Position numbers and translations under genes: made by a program
DNA from: Mesohalobacter halotolerans
GTDB taxonomy: Bacteria; Bacteroidota; Bacteroidia; Flavobacteriales; Flavobacteriaceae
Direction of reading: 5' to 3'
Assembly (NCBI RefSeq): GCF_006120725.1
Contig: NZ_SWMU01000002.1
Coordinates: 434,001-498,000, forward strand
DNA: 64,000 bases
Notes under the pieces: generated by a model
Databases searched by the model: none
The model's input: only the letters and a program-made list of their open reading frames with translations
Told to the model about the DNA's origin: nothing
Part shown: positions 1 to 9,661 of the stretch, piece after piece
Position numbering within the stretch: position 1 is the first letter of the stretch
Layout: every line of letters begins with the position of its first letter

Positions 1-2749
1 CCATCAAAGCAAAAGGTGTTCCTAAGAGAATAGCCAAAGGCATACTCCAACTTTCATACTGTGCCGCCAGAATTAGAAAAACAAAAAAGAGTGAAAATGC
101 AAACACAATAGACAATTGACCTGAAGATTTCTTTTCCTGATAACTCATTGCATTCCAACTGTAGGTCATATCTGAAGGTAAAACTTCATCGGCAACTTCT
201 TCTAAGGCAGTAAGCGTTTGAGCTGAGCTGTAACCTGAAGCCGGTTGTCCAGTTACTTCTGCTGCTCTTAATAAATTAAATCTTGTAGTATAATCCGGAC
301 CTGAATCAGGAACCACATCAACAAATGTAGATAAAGGAATAGAGACCCCATCTTTATTTTGAACATAAAATAATTCTAAGCCTTTTTCGCTTTGTCTGTA
401 TTCGGGTTCGGCTTGAACGTATGCTTTATAAGACCGACCATATTTAGTAAAATCATTGACATAGGCACCACCCAGAAAAGCTGCAAATGTATTGTAAACA
501 TCGGCTAGAGCGACGTTTGACTTTAATATTTTATCTTTATTGAGAATCATACGGCGCTGAGGGACCTTAGCTTGAAAGGTTGTAAACGCTGAAGCAACTT
601 CTGGCCGTTTTTGAGCTTCTGCAATAAACTTATAGGTTTGTTCTGCCAAATATGCCGGTGACTGTCCTTTTTTATCTTGAATCATGATACTAAACCCTGA
701 TCCGTTACCCAAACCTGGAATAGCCGGTGGTCCAAAGGCCATGGCCTGAGCACTTAAAATCTTTTTGTTTAATGTAGCATTAGTTTTAGCAATAGCTTCA
801 TTTGCTGTAAGCTCCCGTTCATCCCAATTGACCAGCTTCACAAATATAAAAGCATTGTTTGGGATCATAGCACCTGACAACAAACTGTATCCTGAAATTG
901 CTGTTGCATATTCTACATTTTCATCATCCATAAGCAGGTCTTCAATATCTTGGACTACGGCATCTGTTCTTTGCAATGAAGCAGCGTTAGGTAATTGCAC
1001 ATTTACAAAGTAGTAGCCTTGATCTTCTTCTGGTAAAAACCCACCAGGCACCAGAAAACCAAATATACCTGAAGCTATAACAGTTATAAATAAATAAACT
1101 ACACCACGTTTTAGTTTTCCCGAAATTGCAGCTGTAGCTTTACCGTATTTTCGTGTTCCTCGGTCAAAAACTTTATTGAATTTGTTAAAAAATTTAGCAA
1201 GCGCCCCTTTTGATTCGGTTGGCTTTTTCATGATTAGAGCGCACAATGCCGGACTTAAAGTTAACGCATTAATCGATGAAAATACCACAGATACTGCAAT
1301 AGTAATAGCAAACTGTTGATATAGACTTCCGGTAATTCCAGCCATAGCTGCCACAGGTACAAAAACTGCGATCATCACAAGGGTTGTAGCGATGATAGGA
1401 CCACTAACTTCTTTCATCGCTGCAGTAGTTGCCGTTTTTGGGTTCATGCCTTTTTCAATGTTAACCTGAACGGCTTCCACAACTACAATGGCGTCATCTA
1501 CCACAATACCTATGGCCAGTACCAACCCAAGTAGGGACAAGGAATTGACTGTAAAATCTAGAATTGGGAAAAACATAAATGTTGCAATCAGCGACACAGG
1601 GATAGCCAAAGTGGGTATCAAAGTGGCTCGCCAATCTTGAATAAATAGAAATACAACCAGAATTACCAAAATTAAAGCTATGATAAGTGTTTCTATAATT
1701 TCATGAATACCAGCCATGATGGGTTCTGTAGCATCTAATGAAACATCATAGGTAATATCTTCAGGGAAACTTTCTGCCATATTATCCATAGCAGATATAA
1801 CTTCTTCTGCAAGGGTAACTGCATTTGTACCAGGCGATTGGTATATTGCAATTGCTGCAGCATCTTTACCGTTAGTTCGTGATTGAGAATTATAATTTTC
1901 AGTACCTAATTTTATTTCGGCGATGTCTTTCATCAAAAGCTGGCTCCCATCAGGTCTTGTACGTATCACTATATTTTCAAATTCGCTCTCATCAACAAGT
2001 TGATCAGGCAGTCTTACAGTATAGGTAAATTCTGTGCCTTTGGGTGCCGGCTCTGCTCCAATTTGACCACCGGGAGAGACCACATTTTGCTCACGAATGG
2101 CATTCATGATTTCAGGTATAGATATGTCTAGTTTTGCTAATTTATCGGGTTTTACCCATATACGCATTGAATAGTTACTAGATCCTAAGACTTGTACACG
2201 TCCAACGCCCTTTATTCGAGCCAATTGATCTTGGATATTAATAATGGAATAATTCCCTAGAAAATCTTTATCGTAGGTGCCATTTGGAGATGTCACAGAA
2301 AGAAGCATCAAAATACTACTCATTGATTTTTTTGTGGTTACTCCTATACGCTTTACAGCTTCGGGAAGCTTTGGCGTGGCTGTTGCCACACTATTTTGAG
2401 TAAAAACGGTATTCATATCGGGGTCTGTACCCAGATCGAAGGTTATTTCAAGACTCATACTACCATCATTGGCATTGGTAGATTTCATGTAGAGCATATT
2501 CTCTACACCGTTGATTTGCTGTTCTAATGGTGCGGCTACAGAGTTCTCGACAGTTGTAGAATTTGCTCCTGTAAAAAATGTGCTAACCCTTACGACTGGT
2601 GGAGTAATATTGGGATATTGTTCAACAGCTAATCCCAAAATAGAGACGCCACCTATGATTACCATAAATATAGCGATGACAATGGCTACTATTGGTCGTC
2701 TTACAAAGAAAATATCTTTTTGATCTTTCTTTACTTGATTTTCACTCAT
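1..2749 (-). CDS. RND-family (HAE1/AcrB-like) efflux transporter, 3' end outside window
   Basis: Inner-membrane proton-driven efflux pump subunit. The frame starts with ATG at 2749, two bases after the stop of the membrane fusion protein gene, and stays open to base 1 (about 916 codons; the family has about 1,050, so the C-terminal tenth or so lies off the left edge). Reading the minus strand, the transmembrane-4 proton-relay motif GIVVDDAIVVVE falls near 1475-1515, with both Asp residues at 1492-1497, followed by the usual AMKEVSGPIIATT stretch. The two-gene order adaptor-pump is that of an acrAB-type operon; a TolC-like gene may follow outside the window. Substrate cannot be told from sequence. 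Confidence 0.93.
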   Translation of the reverse strand, partial: MSENQVKKDQKDIFFVRRPIVAIVIAIFMVIIGGVSILGLAVEQYPNITPPVVRVSTFFTGANSTTVENSVAAPLEQQINGVENMLYMKSTNANDGSMSLEITFDLGTDPDMNTVFTQNSVATATPKLPEAVKRIGVTTKKSMSSILMLLSVTSPNGTYDKDFLGNYSIINIQDQLARIKGVGRVQVLGSSNYSMRIWVKPDKLAKLDISIPEIMNAIREQNVVSPGGQIGAEPAPKGTEFTYTVRLPDQLVDESEFENIVIRTRPDGSQLLMKDIAEIKLGTENYNSQSRTNGKDAAAIAIYQSPGTNAVTLAEEVISAMDNMAESFPEDITYDVSLDATEPIMAGIHEIIETLIIALILVILVVFLFIQDWRATLIPTLAIPVSLIATFMFFPILDFTVNSLSLLGLVLAIGIVVDDAIVVVEAVQVNIEKGMNPKTATTAAMKEVSGPIIATTLVMIAVFVPVAAMAGITGSLYQQFAITIAVSVVFSSINALTLSPALCALIMKKPTESKGALAKFFNKFNKVFDRGTRKYGKATAAISGKLKRGVVYLFITVIASGIFGFLVPGGFLPEEDQGYYFVNVQLPNAASLQRTDAVVQDIEDLLMDDENVEYATAISGYSLLSGAMIPNNAFIFVKLVNWDERELTANEAIAKTNATLNKKILSAQAMAFGPPAIPGLGNGSGFSIMIQDKKGQSPAYLAEQTYKFIAEAQKRPEVASAFTTFQAKVPQRRMILNKDKILKSNVALADVYNTFAAFLGGAYVNDFTKYGRSYKAYVQAEPEYRQSEKGLELFYVQNKDGVSIPLSTFVDVVPDSGPDYTTRFNLLRAAEVTGQPASGYSSAQTLTALEEVADEVLPSDMTYSWNAMSYQEKKSSGQLSIVFAFSLFFVFLILAAQYESWSMPLAILLGTPFALM

Positions 2750-2751
2750 CA

Positions 2752-3882
2752 CTAGTCTTCTTTATATTGAGAGGTGAACTCGACACTTTCAGCTTGAACT
2801 TTACTCCCACTTTTAGCACGTTGTAAACCAGCTATTATAACCTTATCACCGGGCGACAATCCATCTTGAACTATAAAATAATCTCTGTAATCCTGACCAA
2901 GTTGAATGGGAACCTGTTCTACCTTGCTTTCTTTATCCACACGCATTGCGAAATAGTTACCCTGAACTTCGTTTATACAACGTTGAGGAATGAGTAATGC
3001 ATCAGGAATAGATTGAACAGCTGCTCTAACTCGAGCAAATTGTCCAGGTCGAACTAGTCTGTCAGGATTAGGAAATAGGGCTTGAACCAATATTGTTCCT
3101 GTAACGTTATCAACTTCTCGATTGATAAAATTTATTTTGCCTTTGTGGGGAAAAACTTCACCGTTAGACAAAACTAATTTTAGAGGAACTTTTATAGTTT
3201 TATCATCTTTAGACAGATCACGGTTTTGCCAGTCTAAATAATCATTTTCGGTGACAAAAAATTCAACCCGTAAAGAATCAATGGTTGAAACGGTATTTAA
3301 AACAACTGGGTTTGGGTTTTTGCCAACAAATTCGCCAACACCGGCCATAGATTTTCCTATTATACCATCTACGGGTGCTTCTATACTAGCGTAGTCTAAT
3401 CTAATTTGGGCTAAGCTTAATTTGGCTTGAGCCGCTTTTACCATTTCATCTGCACTTTTTTTAGCTGCTATGGCCGCATCTAAATCTCTCTGGCTCACTG
3501 CATTAATTTCAGCTAGTGGTTTTATACGGTTCAAATCGCTTATGGCTTTATCTTGATTGACCTGGCTTCTAGCCAAATCACTTTTTGCGGCATTTAAAGA
3601 TTCTAAAAGCAAATCAGGGTCTACTTCATAAAGCAGATCACCTTTATTGACGTAGCTTCCTTCTTGAAAAGCTATCTTTTCGAGAACACCGGCAACACGT
3701 GTACGAATTGGGATGTCGTTGTATCCATAGACTTGACCTACAAAGTCCTTTTCAAGAGTTACCTCTTGCTGATCTAAACTTACAACCTGAACTTTAGGCG
3801 GTGATGATTGTGTAGCGGTTTCTTCTGTATTACAGGATAATAATAAAAAGGAAAAAATGAATAGATTAATTATTTTTGACAT
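2752..3882 (-). CDS. RND efflux periplasmic adaptor (membrane fusion) lipoprotein
   Basis: AcrA/MexA-type adaptor of 376 residues that would bridge the RND pump and an outer-membrane channel. The N-terminus is a lipoprotein signal peptide with lipobox LLSC, Cys17 being the lipid-carrying residue. A lipoyl-like half-motif (RTRVAGVLEKIAFQEGSYV) at about 60-80 is followed by an alpha-helical hairpin rich in Ala, Lys and Gln (about 95-160), the second lipoyl half (YASIEAPVDGIIG) and beta-barrel and membrane-proximal domains. It is the first gene of the operon with the pump, with only two bases between them. There is no TetR or AraC regulator beside it; 84 bases separate it from the mscS gene upstream. 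Confidence 0.93.
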   Translation of the reverse strand: MSKIINLFIFSFLLLSCNTEETATQSSPPKVQVVSLDQQEVTLEKDFVGQVYGYNDIPIRTRVAGVLEKIAFQEGSYVNKGDLLYEVDPDLLLESLNAAKSDLARSQVNQDKAISDLNRIKPLAEINAVSQRDLDAAIAAKKSADEMVKAAQAKLSLAQIRLDYASIEAPVDGIIGKSMAGVGEFVGKNPNPVVLNTVSTIDSLRVEFFVTENDYLDWQNRDLSKDDKTIKVPLKLVLSNGEVFPHKGKINFINREVDNVTGTILVQALFPNPDRLVRPGQFARVRAAVQSIPDALLIPQRCINEVQGNYFAMRVDKESKVEQVPIQLGQDYRDYFIVQDGLSPGDKVIIAGLQRAKSGSKVQAESVEFTSQYKED

Positions 3883-3966
3883 GATATCAATATAAATTCT
3901 TTTACAATATTAAGTAAATTATCATAACTTATGCTTATTCAATATTATATTTTTAAAGTAAAAATA

Positions 3967-4791
3967 TTAATACTTTCCGCCATCGTAAATAATTCTTCGA
4001 GGTACAGGCGTTTCAATACCATTTTCATCTAATGCTTTTTTAACCGCTTCTAATTGCTCCCAATATGTTGGCCAATAATATTCAGTTTTCACCCAACATC
4101 TAGCAATAACTTTAAAATCGGATTCTCCCAAGCTGTCCAACCAAGTATCGGGTTCAGGGTTTTTTTCTACTTTGGGATGTGCATTCAAAGCCTCTAGAAT
4201 AATAGGCCTTACCAGATCCATTTTAATTTCGAAGGCAAACTTAAATTCTAAATTGATTCTTCGAATAGGTTCCATCGTCCTGTTATCTACATCACTATTG
4301 GCTACATTTCCATTAGGCATGGTTATGATTCTTCCATCAAAAGTTTTTAATCTGGTGTAAAGGATATCTATTTTTTCAACAATTCCAGTATTGGAATTGA
4401 CATTGATTAAGTCTCCGACCTTAAAAGGCTTAAAAGCAAGTATTAAAATACCACCGGCAAAATTGGCTAGGCTACCCTGTAAGGCTAGACCTATAGCGAT
4501 ACCAGCAGCACCAAATATTGCTAAAAAAGACGTTGCCTCTACGCCTATTATCAGACCTATTACAGCAAAAAGCACTCCATAAAGAATAAAGATAGATAGA
4601 CTTTCTAGAAAAGATTGTAATGATAACTCTATTTTATACCTATTAAAAGCAATCTTTAATAATTTCATAATCAACTTGATAAGCAAAATACCTATCAATA
4701 AAGCTACTATAGAGTATATTACTTTTGGAGCTATAGCCCACAAGCCATTTAGTATAATTTCTTTAAGTCGTTCTAAATTAAAAGAATCCAT
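3967..4791 (-). CDS. Small-conductance mechanosensitive channel, MscS family
   Basis: A 274-residue protein of the MscS fold, a membrane-tension-gated channel that releases solutes on hypo-osmotic shock. Three hydrophobic segments lie at about 15-45, 60-85 and 88-118. The third is the Gly/Ala-rich pore helix (GAAGIAIGLALQGSLANFAG), followed directly by the cytoplasmic beta-domain signature FKVGDLINV and by the conserved stretch IITMPNGNVANSDVDN. Length matches the short MscS type (E. coli MscS has 286 residues). It is transcribed leftwards 84 bases ahead of the efflux adaptor gene and could share a transcript with it, though the functions are not obviously linked. Confidence 0.92.
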   Translation of the reverse strand: MDSFNLERLKEIILNGLWAIAPKVIYSIVALLIGILLIKLIMKLLKIAFNRYKIELSLQSFLESLSIFILYGVLFAVIGLIIGVEATSFLAIFGAAGIAIGLALQGSLANFAGGILILAFKPFKVGDLINVNSNTGIVEKIDILYTRLKTFDGRIITMPNGNVANSDVDNRTMEPIRRINLEFKFAFEIKMDLVRPIILEALNAHPKVEKNPEPDTWLDSLGESDFKVIARCWVKTEYYWPTYWEQLEAVKKALDENGIETPVPRRIIYDGGKY

Positions 4792-5296
4792 ATTTAAAAT
4801 TTATGTTCAAAAACAGAAGTTGTATATGTCAAGATTGAATTATAAACCATTTGGGTTTTCAAAGTGTAATCGTAAACAAATTTTTTAAAAAAATTTTCGC
4901 CAAAAAAATACATAGTTTTTGGCAATTAAAAATAGAAACTTCCATATGTTTTTCTTGTGTGTTTTTTTCAATGACGTGCTCTTTTTCCTACTTTAAAAAA
5001 AGTCTAAAACATTCCATAGAAATTATATTTGTAGTGACAGTTTTGCAGCGGGTTCAAAAAATAACATCTAGTATCTATTTATAGTTGTATTGTTTTTTTT
5101 ACAAATACGCATTTCATTTTAAATTATATTGCGATAGTGTCGCGAGTGATGTATACTTAAGTCGTTTGAGCCTAAATAAATTATAATTGAATTTTTAATT
5201 ATTTTTAAATGGTTTGTATGTATGCTAGAGTATAAAATTTATAAAGAATCTTTACAGCATATATTGGGTTAAAGTAAACATATTATTAAGCGTTCT
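4792..5296. other. Intergenic region without a supported gene
   Basis: About 505 very AT-rich bases between the mscS start and the next leftward gene. Short open frames on the plus strand here (for example 4851-5084) encode Phe/Lys/Ile-rich sequence with no recognisable features and look like chance. A small inverted repeat (GCGA-N5-TCGC) occurs near 5131-5143. The mscS promoter should lie at the left end, but I could not single out a convincing TAnnTTTG box. Confidence 0.5.
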
Positions 5297-5848
5297 TTAG
5301 TTATTTTTCTGTAATAGTTTATTAGTATTTTTCTTAATTGTTTTTTCCCTTTCCTTGAAGTTATTTTCAGGTATGTCATTTATTTTCCAGTTTTCATCCA
5401 GCCAATATTTTAAGTTGTTTTTATCAAAAATATACCTAGCAAATATCTGATTCGAATACCAGAGCTTACCACCTATAAAGTAATATTCAAATTTACCATT
5501 AAACACACCTGAATCGTTCACAACAGCATGCTCTATTTTAACTGGGACATTAGAATTTGAATACCACACGGTGACAGGTGTATTTGGCGTTCCATAGATT
5601 GTAATTTTTTTTTCCTCTTTTTTCAATTCAGAAAGTGTTGCATTTATTTTTTTTACAATTGAGTCAGAGGTTTTTCTAATGGTGTTTGAAGATGTGGTAT
5701 TGCTAAATTTAGGGAATATATCAACCAATTCATTGGTTTTGGATTTATTTTGATTGTCACTTTCTGTTGTGCTTTTACCTTTATTAGTTTTATTACAGCT
5801 CACCACTACTGAAAAGCTAATTAATGCATAAATAAATATATTTTTCAT
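5297..5848 (-). CDS. Hypothetical lipoprotein
   Basis: A 183-residue protein that I do not recognise. It begins with a lipoprotein signal peptide; Cys18 in VVSCNK is the probable lipidation site, followed by a Lys/Asn/Ser/Thr-rich linker of about 25 residues typical of surface or periplasmic lipoproteins. The remainder is a single small domain with a coiled-coil-like segment around 65-80 (KKINATLSELKKEEKK) and then beta-prone, aromatic-rich sequence (WYSNSN, FEYYFIGGKLWYSNQ). It is separated from both neighbours by about 200 bases or more, so it is probably monocistronic. Function unknown. Confidence 0.7.
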   Translation of the reverse strand: MKNIFIYALISFSVVVSCNKTNKGKSTTESDNQNKSKTNELVDIFPKFSNTTSSNTIRKTSDSIVKKINATLSELKKEEKKITIYGTPNTPVTVWYSNSNVPVKIEHAVVNDSGVFNGKFEYYFIGGKLWYSNQIFARYIFDKNNLKYWLDENWKINDIPENNFKEREKTIKKNTNKLLQKNN

Positions 5849-6046
5849 TATTTTTCTTTTTATTATAATTCAGTTTTTTCCTAATTAAAATACTTTTTTC
5901 AGCTTTAAACTTTAAACTTATTGAAGCTAATAGTTGTAATGTTGGTTTGTAAAAACCTAATTAGACTTAAACCTCAATTTATCAGTTATTTATTACATGG
6001 TATGCTTTGTATATTTTAAAATGTTATTGCCATGTAAAATGAAATA

Positions 6047-6646
6047 TTAGAAGAGAAGATCTTCAAACATTTTGTTTACTGATTTTGAAGCAAAACTTGA
6101 GGCTAAATTTTGAGTACCATTTTTCAGATCACCTGATAGAGATTGACTCCATTGCATCGAAGAAGAGCTTCTATTATAAAAAGAGACTTGAGCATTTACG
6201 GTTTCTACCCTTCTATTGCCACCAGCCAAAGGAATATCGGTACCTAAAAAACCTCTAAAAATTCCTAATTTTACAGGAACACCAATATTTGCGTCTATAG
6301 AGGGTTTTCTTTTATACTCTGACTTCACTTTTCCAAAATTATAAACAATTAAAGCATCTACTTGCAAGGTGTTTGCCTTTTTTATAAACGTATTTTCACT
6401 TTTTAAATCTTTGGGCTCTATGCTGTTATATGCGGTTATAGCATTTACACCTTTGTTTTTTAGCAATTTTACTGTGGCTTCTTCCAGCTGTCTTTGAGCC
6501 AATTCATCAGAAGTTTTTGCGAGTACCATTACTTTTCGATAGTTCTGTTTTTCGTAATCAGGTGATTTCCAAGAGCTACTGTTTTGAGAACCACAGCTTA
6601 CTATCACACAAAATATTGTTGCCAAAAGTGGTAGTATAAGTCTCAT
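6047..6646 (-). CDS. Conserved hypothetical lipoprotein, distant paralogue of the 8825-9490 protein
   Basis: A 199-residue lipoprotein (signal peptide, lipobox cysteine Cys18 in VIVSCGS). The mature part starts with SSWKSPDYEKQNYRKVMVLA, followed by an alternating helix/strand pattern that resembles DUF4136-like or other small periplasmic lipoprotein folds. The protein at 8825-9490 has the same plan: lipobox, then a short SWK motif, then a first beta-strand (KVMVLA here, ILVITR there), and a helix that ends in a residue run specifying a 'KxxGVNA/ERGTNA' turn. I infer common ancestry. No catalytic residues are evident, and the function is unknown. Confidence 0.72.
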   Translation of the reverse strand: MRLILPLLATIFCVIVSCGSQNSSSWKSPDYEKQNYRKVMVLAKTSDELAQRQLEEATVKLLKNKGVNAITAYNSIEPKDLKSENTFIKKANTLQVDALIVYNFGKVKSEYKRKPSIDANIGVPVKLGIFRGFLGTDIPLAGGNRRVETVNAQVSFYNRSSSSMQWSQSLSGDLKNGTQNLASSFASKSVNKMFEDLLF

Positions 6647-6713
6647 ATTTAAAGATTAATTGAGTAAAATTATTGATTTATAAACCTTGAAACCGAAGAA
6701 AATCTCAAATGTC

Positions 6714-7100
6714 TTAATGCAACATCTTCTTTTGTTCATCACTTAACACCTTATCCAAACCAGAATTAAAACCTTCAGATTTCATAAGACTGTTAGCTAT
6801 TTTGGTTTGTGCTTTACTACCCATGAGCTGAGAGGGTGAAAAACTACTTATTAAATTTTGAAACTTTTCAGTTTTTAATTGAGAAACAACCAAATCACTG
6901 ACCATTGCCTGTTGTTTGTCTGAAAGGCTAAGCTTTCTGGCCAATTGCTTTACTTGATCACCGGCAAATTTTTCTATAAATGAAGTTTTACCAACTTCTT
7001 CTGTTGTTTCGCTGGCTGATTTTGTGAGCGATTTTAAATCTTGAGCATTTAAGCTAAACGAAAAAACTAAACACAGTAAAATAAAAGTATTTTTCATCAT
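6714..7100 (-). CDS. Small secreted alpha-helical protein of unknown function
   Basis: A 128-residue protein with a classical signal peptide, probably cut after the NA in SLNAQDL (about residue 19), and no lipobox. The mature region of about 109 residues looks almost entirely alpha-helical and carries two similar SLSDKQQ / VLSDEQKK segments. Cysteine is absent from the mature part, so it is probably periplasmic or surface-exposed. It sits 67 bases from the lipoprotein gene at 6047 in the same direction and may be co-transcribed with it. I do not recognise a family with certainty. Confidence 0.68.
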   Translation of the reverse strand: MMKNTFILLCLVFSFSLNAQDLKSLTKSASETTEEVGKTSFIEKFAGDQVKQLARKLSLSDKQQAMVSDLVVSQLKTEKFQNLISSFSPSQLMGSKAQTKIANSLMKSEGFNSGLDKVLSDEQKKMLH

Positions 7101-7218
7101 TAAATTTTTAAAAATTTGAGGTAAATATATTAAACATTTATCGAAATGCTAATTTTAAATTTATATAATTTAAGTTTTGGCATTTTTTAGATTGAAAATC
7201 AAATAATTGATGGATAAA

Positions 7219-7842
7219 TTAATTATTATTTATAGATTTAAATAAGTTGCTCAAATAAGAAATTACAGCTCCAAATGAAAAAATACCTGTAAATATTAGT
7301 ATAACTGCAAGGAATCTACCAATATTTGTAACGGGGTAAAGGTCTCCATAGCCTACAGTAGTTATTGTAATAAAGGCCCACCATATTGTATCTTCAGCTG
7401 TATTGATATTTCCTACGCCTTTTTCAACATAAAGCACCATAAGCATAGACAAAAATAGGATTGTAACTTGCATAAAGACAATCAACCCAAAAATACTTCG
7501 TCTAAGTTCTTGTTTTACAAATCGTATTATAGACTTAAATGATCCGATATTATTTATTATTCTAAAAATCCTTATGATTCTAAGAAATCTAAATAAGCGC
7601 ATTTCACTTATAACCGGAATAGAAGAAATGAAATCCAACCAACCTATGGTATACAAATACTTAAACTTATTTTTTGTTTCGTAAAGTTGTTTAAAAAAAT
7701 CGTATAAAAAAAACAAACACAAAACAAGATCAAAATACCACAGAAGCCTATAAATTTCTGAATCTTCAGGCAAGAACAGGCTATAAGCCAATATTATAAT
7801 GCTAAATAAAGAAAAAAGTAAGACTAATAATTTTGTAACCAC
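7219..7842 (-). CDS. Voltage-gated-type potassium channel protein
   Basis: A 207-residue six-transmembrane ion channel subunit. The K+ selectivity filter TVGYGD is at residues 162-167 with the pore helix just before it (DTIWWAFITIT), and a positively charged S4-like segment (RLFRFLRIIRIFRII) lies at about 82-96, with Arg at regular three-residue spacing. There is no C-terminal RCK/TrkA or cyclic-nucleotide domain; the protein ends about 25 residues after the last membrane helix. This is the compact bacterial Kv-like form. It probably forms tetramers in the inner membrane and sets membrane potential or K+ flux. It stands alone, with 92-118 bases on each side. Confidence 0.9.
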   Translation of the reverse strand: MVTKLLVLLFSLFSIIILAYSLFLPEDSEIYRLLWYFDLVLCLFFLYDFFKQLYETKNKFKYLYTIGWLDFISSIPVISEMRLFRFLRIIRIFRIINNIGSFKSIIRFVKQELRRSIFGLIVFMQVTILFLSMLMVLYVEKGVGNINTAEDTIWWAFITITTVGYGDLYPVTNIGRFLAVILIFTGIFSFGAVISYLSNLFKSINNN

Positions 7843-7934
7843 GCTATAAATTCTAGTTTAGAAGGTGTGAACGTATAAACATCTTTTGAGGTCGTTTAGG
7901 CTATGTTTTGAAAGTGAGTTATCATATGCTCTAA

Positions 7935-8765
7935 CTAATCTATTTTTTTAAACTGAAATTGAGTACCGTTGTAAGCTTTTAAATACAATGTCAAGCCATC
8001 TCTAGAATATTTTAGCCTTTTACCAAAGGCATGTTTAATCAAAAGGTTTTCGTATTCTAAACCCTCGCATGACTTTTTTGTCATTTTTGCAGATTCAATT
8101 TGGATTTCCTGATAACCTGTTATAAAAAACTTGGTTTTAAAATTATTACAACCTGCATTTCCCAAAATTTCATTTTTTTGAGGAAAGAATTCAAATCTTG
8201 GTCGTTGTTGATTTTCTTTTAGTTTAAGAGATTTTCCATCTATCGCTTCTAACACCCAGATATCATGTAGTCTTAAATCCGGTAAAAATCTCCCACATCC
8301 ATTAAATTCTTTAAACTCATCATCAACACCATATTTAAATTGTACATTGACGCTATAGTCGAAAGTTTTATCTGCCATGCTATCCTGGCATGATTCTTTA
8401 TTTATGGTTATAACCAGTTTTCCTTTTTCAACATGTGCATAGAATCTAGTTATATTGGCATCCATAGCTTTTTCACCTGTTACATTAGGCACATACATTT
8501 CTTCGCCATTAAGTGTGGCAAAATGGTACTGTCTATCAAAATCCATATCAAGTGACCAAGATGGCTCATGACCTCTGGCATAAAAGTTAATACCTTGCTT
8601 TAAAAGTTTAGTTTCGAGTTCACTTAAACTGTCTTGTTTTTCTTCAACTTGGGTTTTAGAATTGATTTCGTTTGAAAGTGATTGCTCTTTTTCCGGTTTT
8701 TTTTTACAACCGGTCATTACCAGAAGCATAACGATAAGATAATAATTGAAAATTTTTAAAGGCAT
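7935..8765 (-). CDS. Lipoprotein with COG3650-like and META (HslJ-type) domains
   Basis: A 276-residue lipoprotein (Cys20 in the lipobox VMTGC). After a charged linker, residues of about 58-155 match the COG3650-type domain of predicted membrane proteins, with the hallmark FYARGHEPSWSLDMDF; residues of about 165-275 are a META domain (W-x-L opening in IWVLEAIDG, then PRFEFFPQKNEILGNAGCNNF and the conserved MTKKSC). HslJ-type META proteins are linked to heat-shock and antibiotic tolerance in other bacteria. The fused arrangement is common in Bacteroidota. Two Cys residues in the META part (AGCNN and KKSCE) could form a disulfide in the periplasm. Exact role unknown. Confidence 0.82.
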   Translation of the reverse strand: MPLKIFNYYLIVMLLVMTGCKKKPEKEQSLSNEINSKTQVEEKQDSLSELETKLLKQGINFYARGHEPSWSLDMDFDRQYHFATLNGEEMYVPNVTGEKAMDANITRFYAHVEKGKLVITINKESCQDSMADKTFDYSVNVQFKYGVDDEFKEFNGCGRFLPDLRLHDIWVLEAIDGKSLKLKENQQRPRFEFFPQKNEILGNAGCNNFKTKFFITGYQEIQIESAKMTKKSCEGLEYENLLIKHAFGKRLKYSRDGLTLYLKAYNGTQFQFKKID

Positions 8766-8824
8766 ATTAATAATTTAAGATGAAATATCTAAGATATCGG
8801 TAATGAATCTAGAGGTAAAAACAA

Positions 8825-9490
8825 CTACTTTAGGGCTTTAATTATTTTTTCTGTGTACTTTTTAGCGTATTTTGATATATCTTGTGGGTTTTCTATTTTG
8901 GTTGTCACAACACTTACAAGCCTTTTACCTTCTTCTTTGGTCAAATCATAAGCAACTGTTTCCAACACATACGTTCTGTAGGTCGTCGTTGTTGAGGTTG
9001 GCTCAACATAAGTCCCTGTAGAAGCATAAGTCATAGGATGGTAGTAGTAAGAATAAAACCCGTTATAATATCCGGGGTAAAAGGGCACAGTTGCACCGGC
9101 ATAATATCCGCCATCTGTATAAGTTTTGGTAGTTTCTATTTGATCTTTAACGACACTTAAAACGACTCCATCAAACCCTTTGGATTCTATAAATTGCTTA
9201 AACGCTTGTTTAGATTTATCAGTTTGTTTTTCCATTATATTTAGAGTTTCAGGTAAAACTGTAAAACTCGGTGAAGCATTTGTACCTCTTTCATTCAATC
9301 GGTTTGAAATTTCGTTTTCAAAATCGACTCTAGCTTGAGTATTTTCAGTTCTGGTAATAACCAATATATTATTATCCAGAACATCTGTAGCATAATCTGC
9401 TTTCCATGAGGCAAGTACTTTAACATTTGAGCAGTTATTGATTACAACTATTAACGCTAGAAGTCCTACAAATTTTAAAGTGGTTTTCAT
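8825..9490 (-). CDS. Conserved hypothetical lipoprotein, distant paralogue of the 6047-6646 protein
   Basis: A 221-residue lipoprotein: signal peptide, lipobox cysteine Cys20 (VINNCSN), then VKVLASWKADYATDVLDNN and the strand ILVITR. A Tyr/Gly/Pro-rich insertion (about residues 125-150) and the Thr run STTTTYRTY separate the front domain from a C-terminal strand-helix segment. The start of the mature protein and the order of secondary elements parallel the lipoprotein at 6047-6646. It is 59 bases upstream of the META-domain lipoprotein gene in the same direction, so the two may form an operon. Function unknown. Confidence 0.72.
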   Translation of the reverse strand: MKTTLKFVGLLALIVVINNCSNVKVLASWKADYATDVLDNNILVITRTENTQARVDFENEISNRLNERGTNASPSFTVLPETLNIMEKQTDKSKQAFKQFIESKGFDGVVLSVVKDQIETTKTYTDGGYYAGATVPFYPGYYNGFYSYYYHPMTYASTGTYVEPTSTTTTYRTYVLETVAYDLTKEEGKRLVSVVTTKIENPQDISKYAKKYTEKIIKALK

Positions 9491-9633
9491 AATTAGTCCT
9501 AATTTAAGACAATAATAAAGAAATTATATAAATTTAATTAGCTAAATTATATAAATTTTAATTGATGTTTTTGGCTGTCTATATATCTTTAGTTTATATG
9601 AGGAAAATCATTTTTAAAAGTCTAATGTTAAGC

Positions 9634-9641
9634 TAAATTTG
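9634..9641 (+). promoter_or_regulatory. Candidate Bacteroidota -7 box for hemN
   Basis: TAAATTTG matches the Bacteroidota consensus TAnnTTTG and lies 20 bases before the hemN ATG. No clear TTG -33 element is present at the usual spacing, so the call rests on the -7 box alone. Confidence 0.4.
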
Positions 9642-9661
9642 TTGTAACAAACAACACTACA

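Noticed and set aside
765-1013. Open frame on the plus strand within the RND pump gene
   Set aside because: It is antisense to a well-supported transporter reading frame and has no features of its own.
4851-5084. 77-codon plus-strand frame in the gap upstream of mscS
   Set aside because: Low-complexity Phe/Lys/Ser-rich sequence with no domain, no clear promoter, and overlap with the next AT-rich region.
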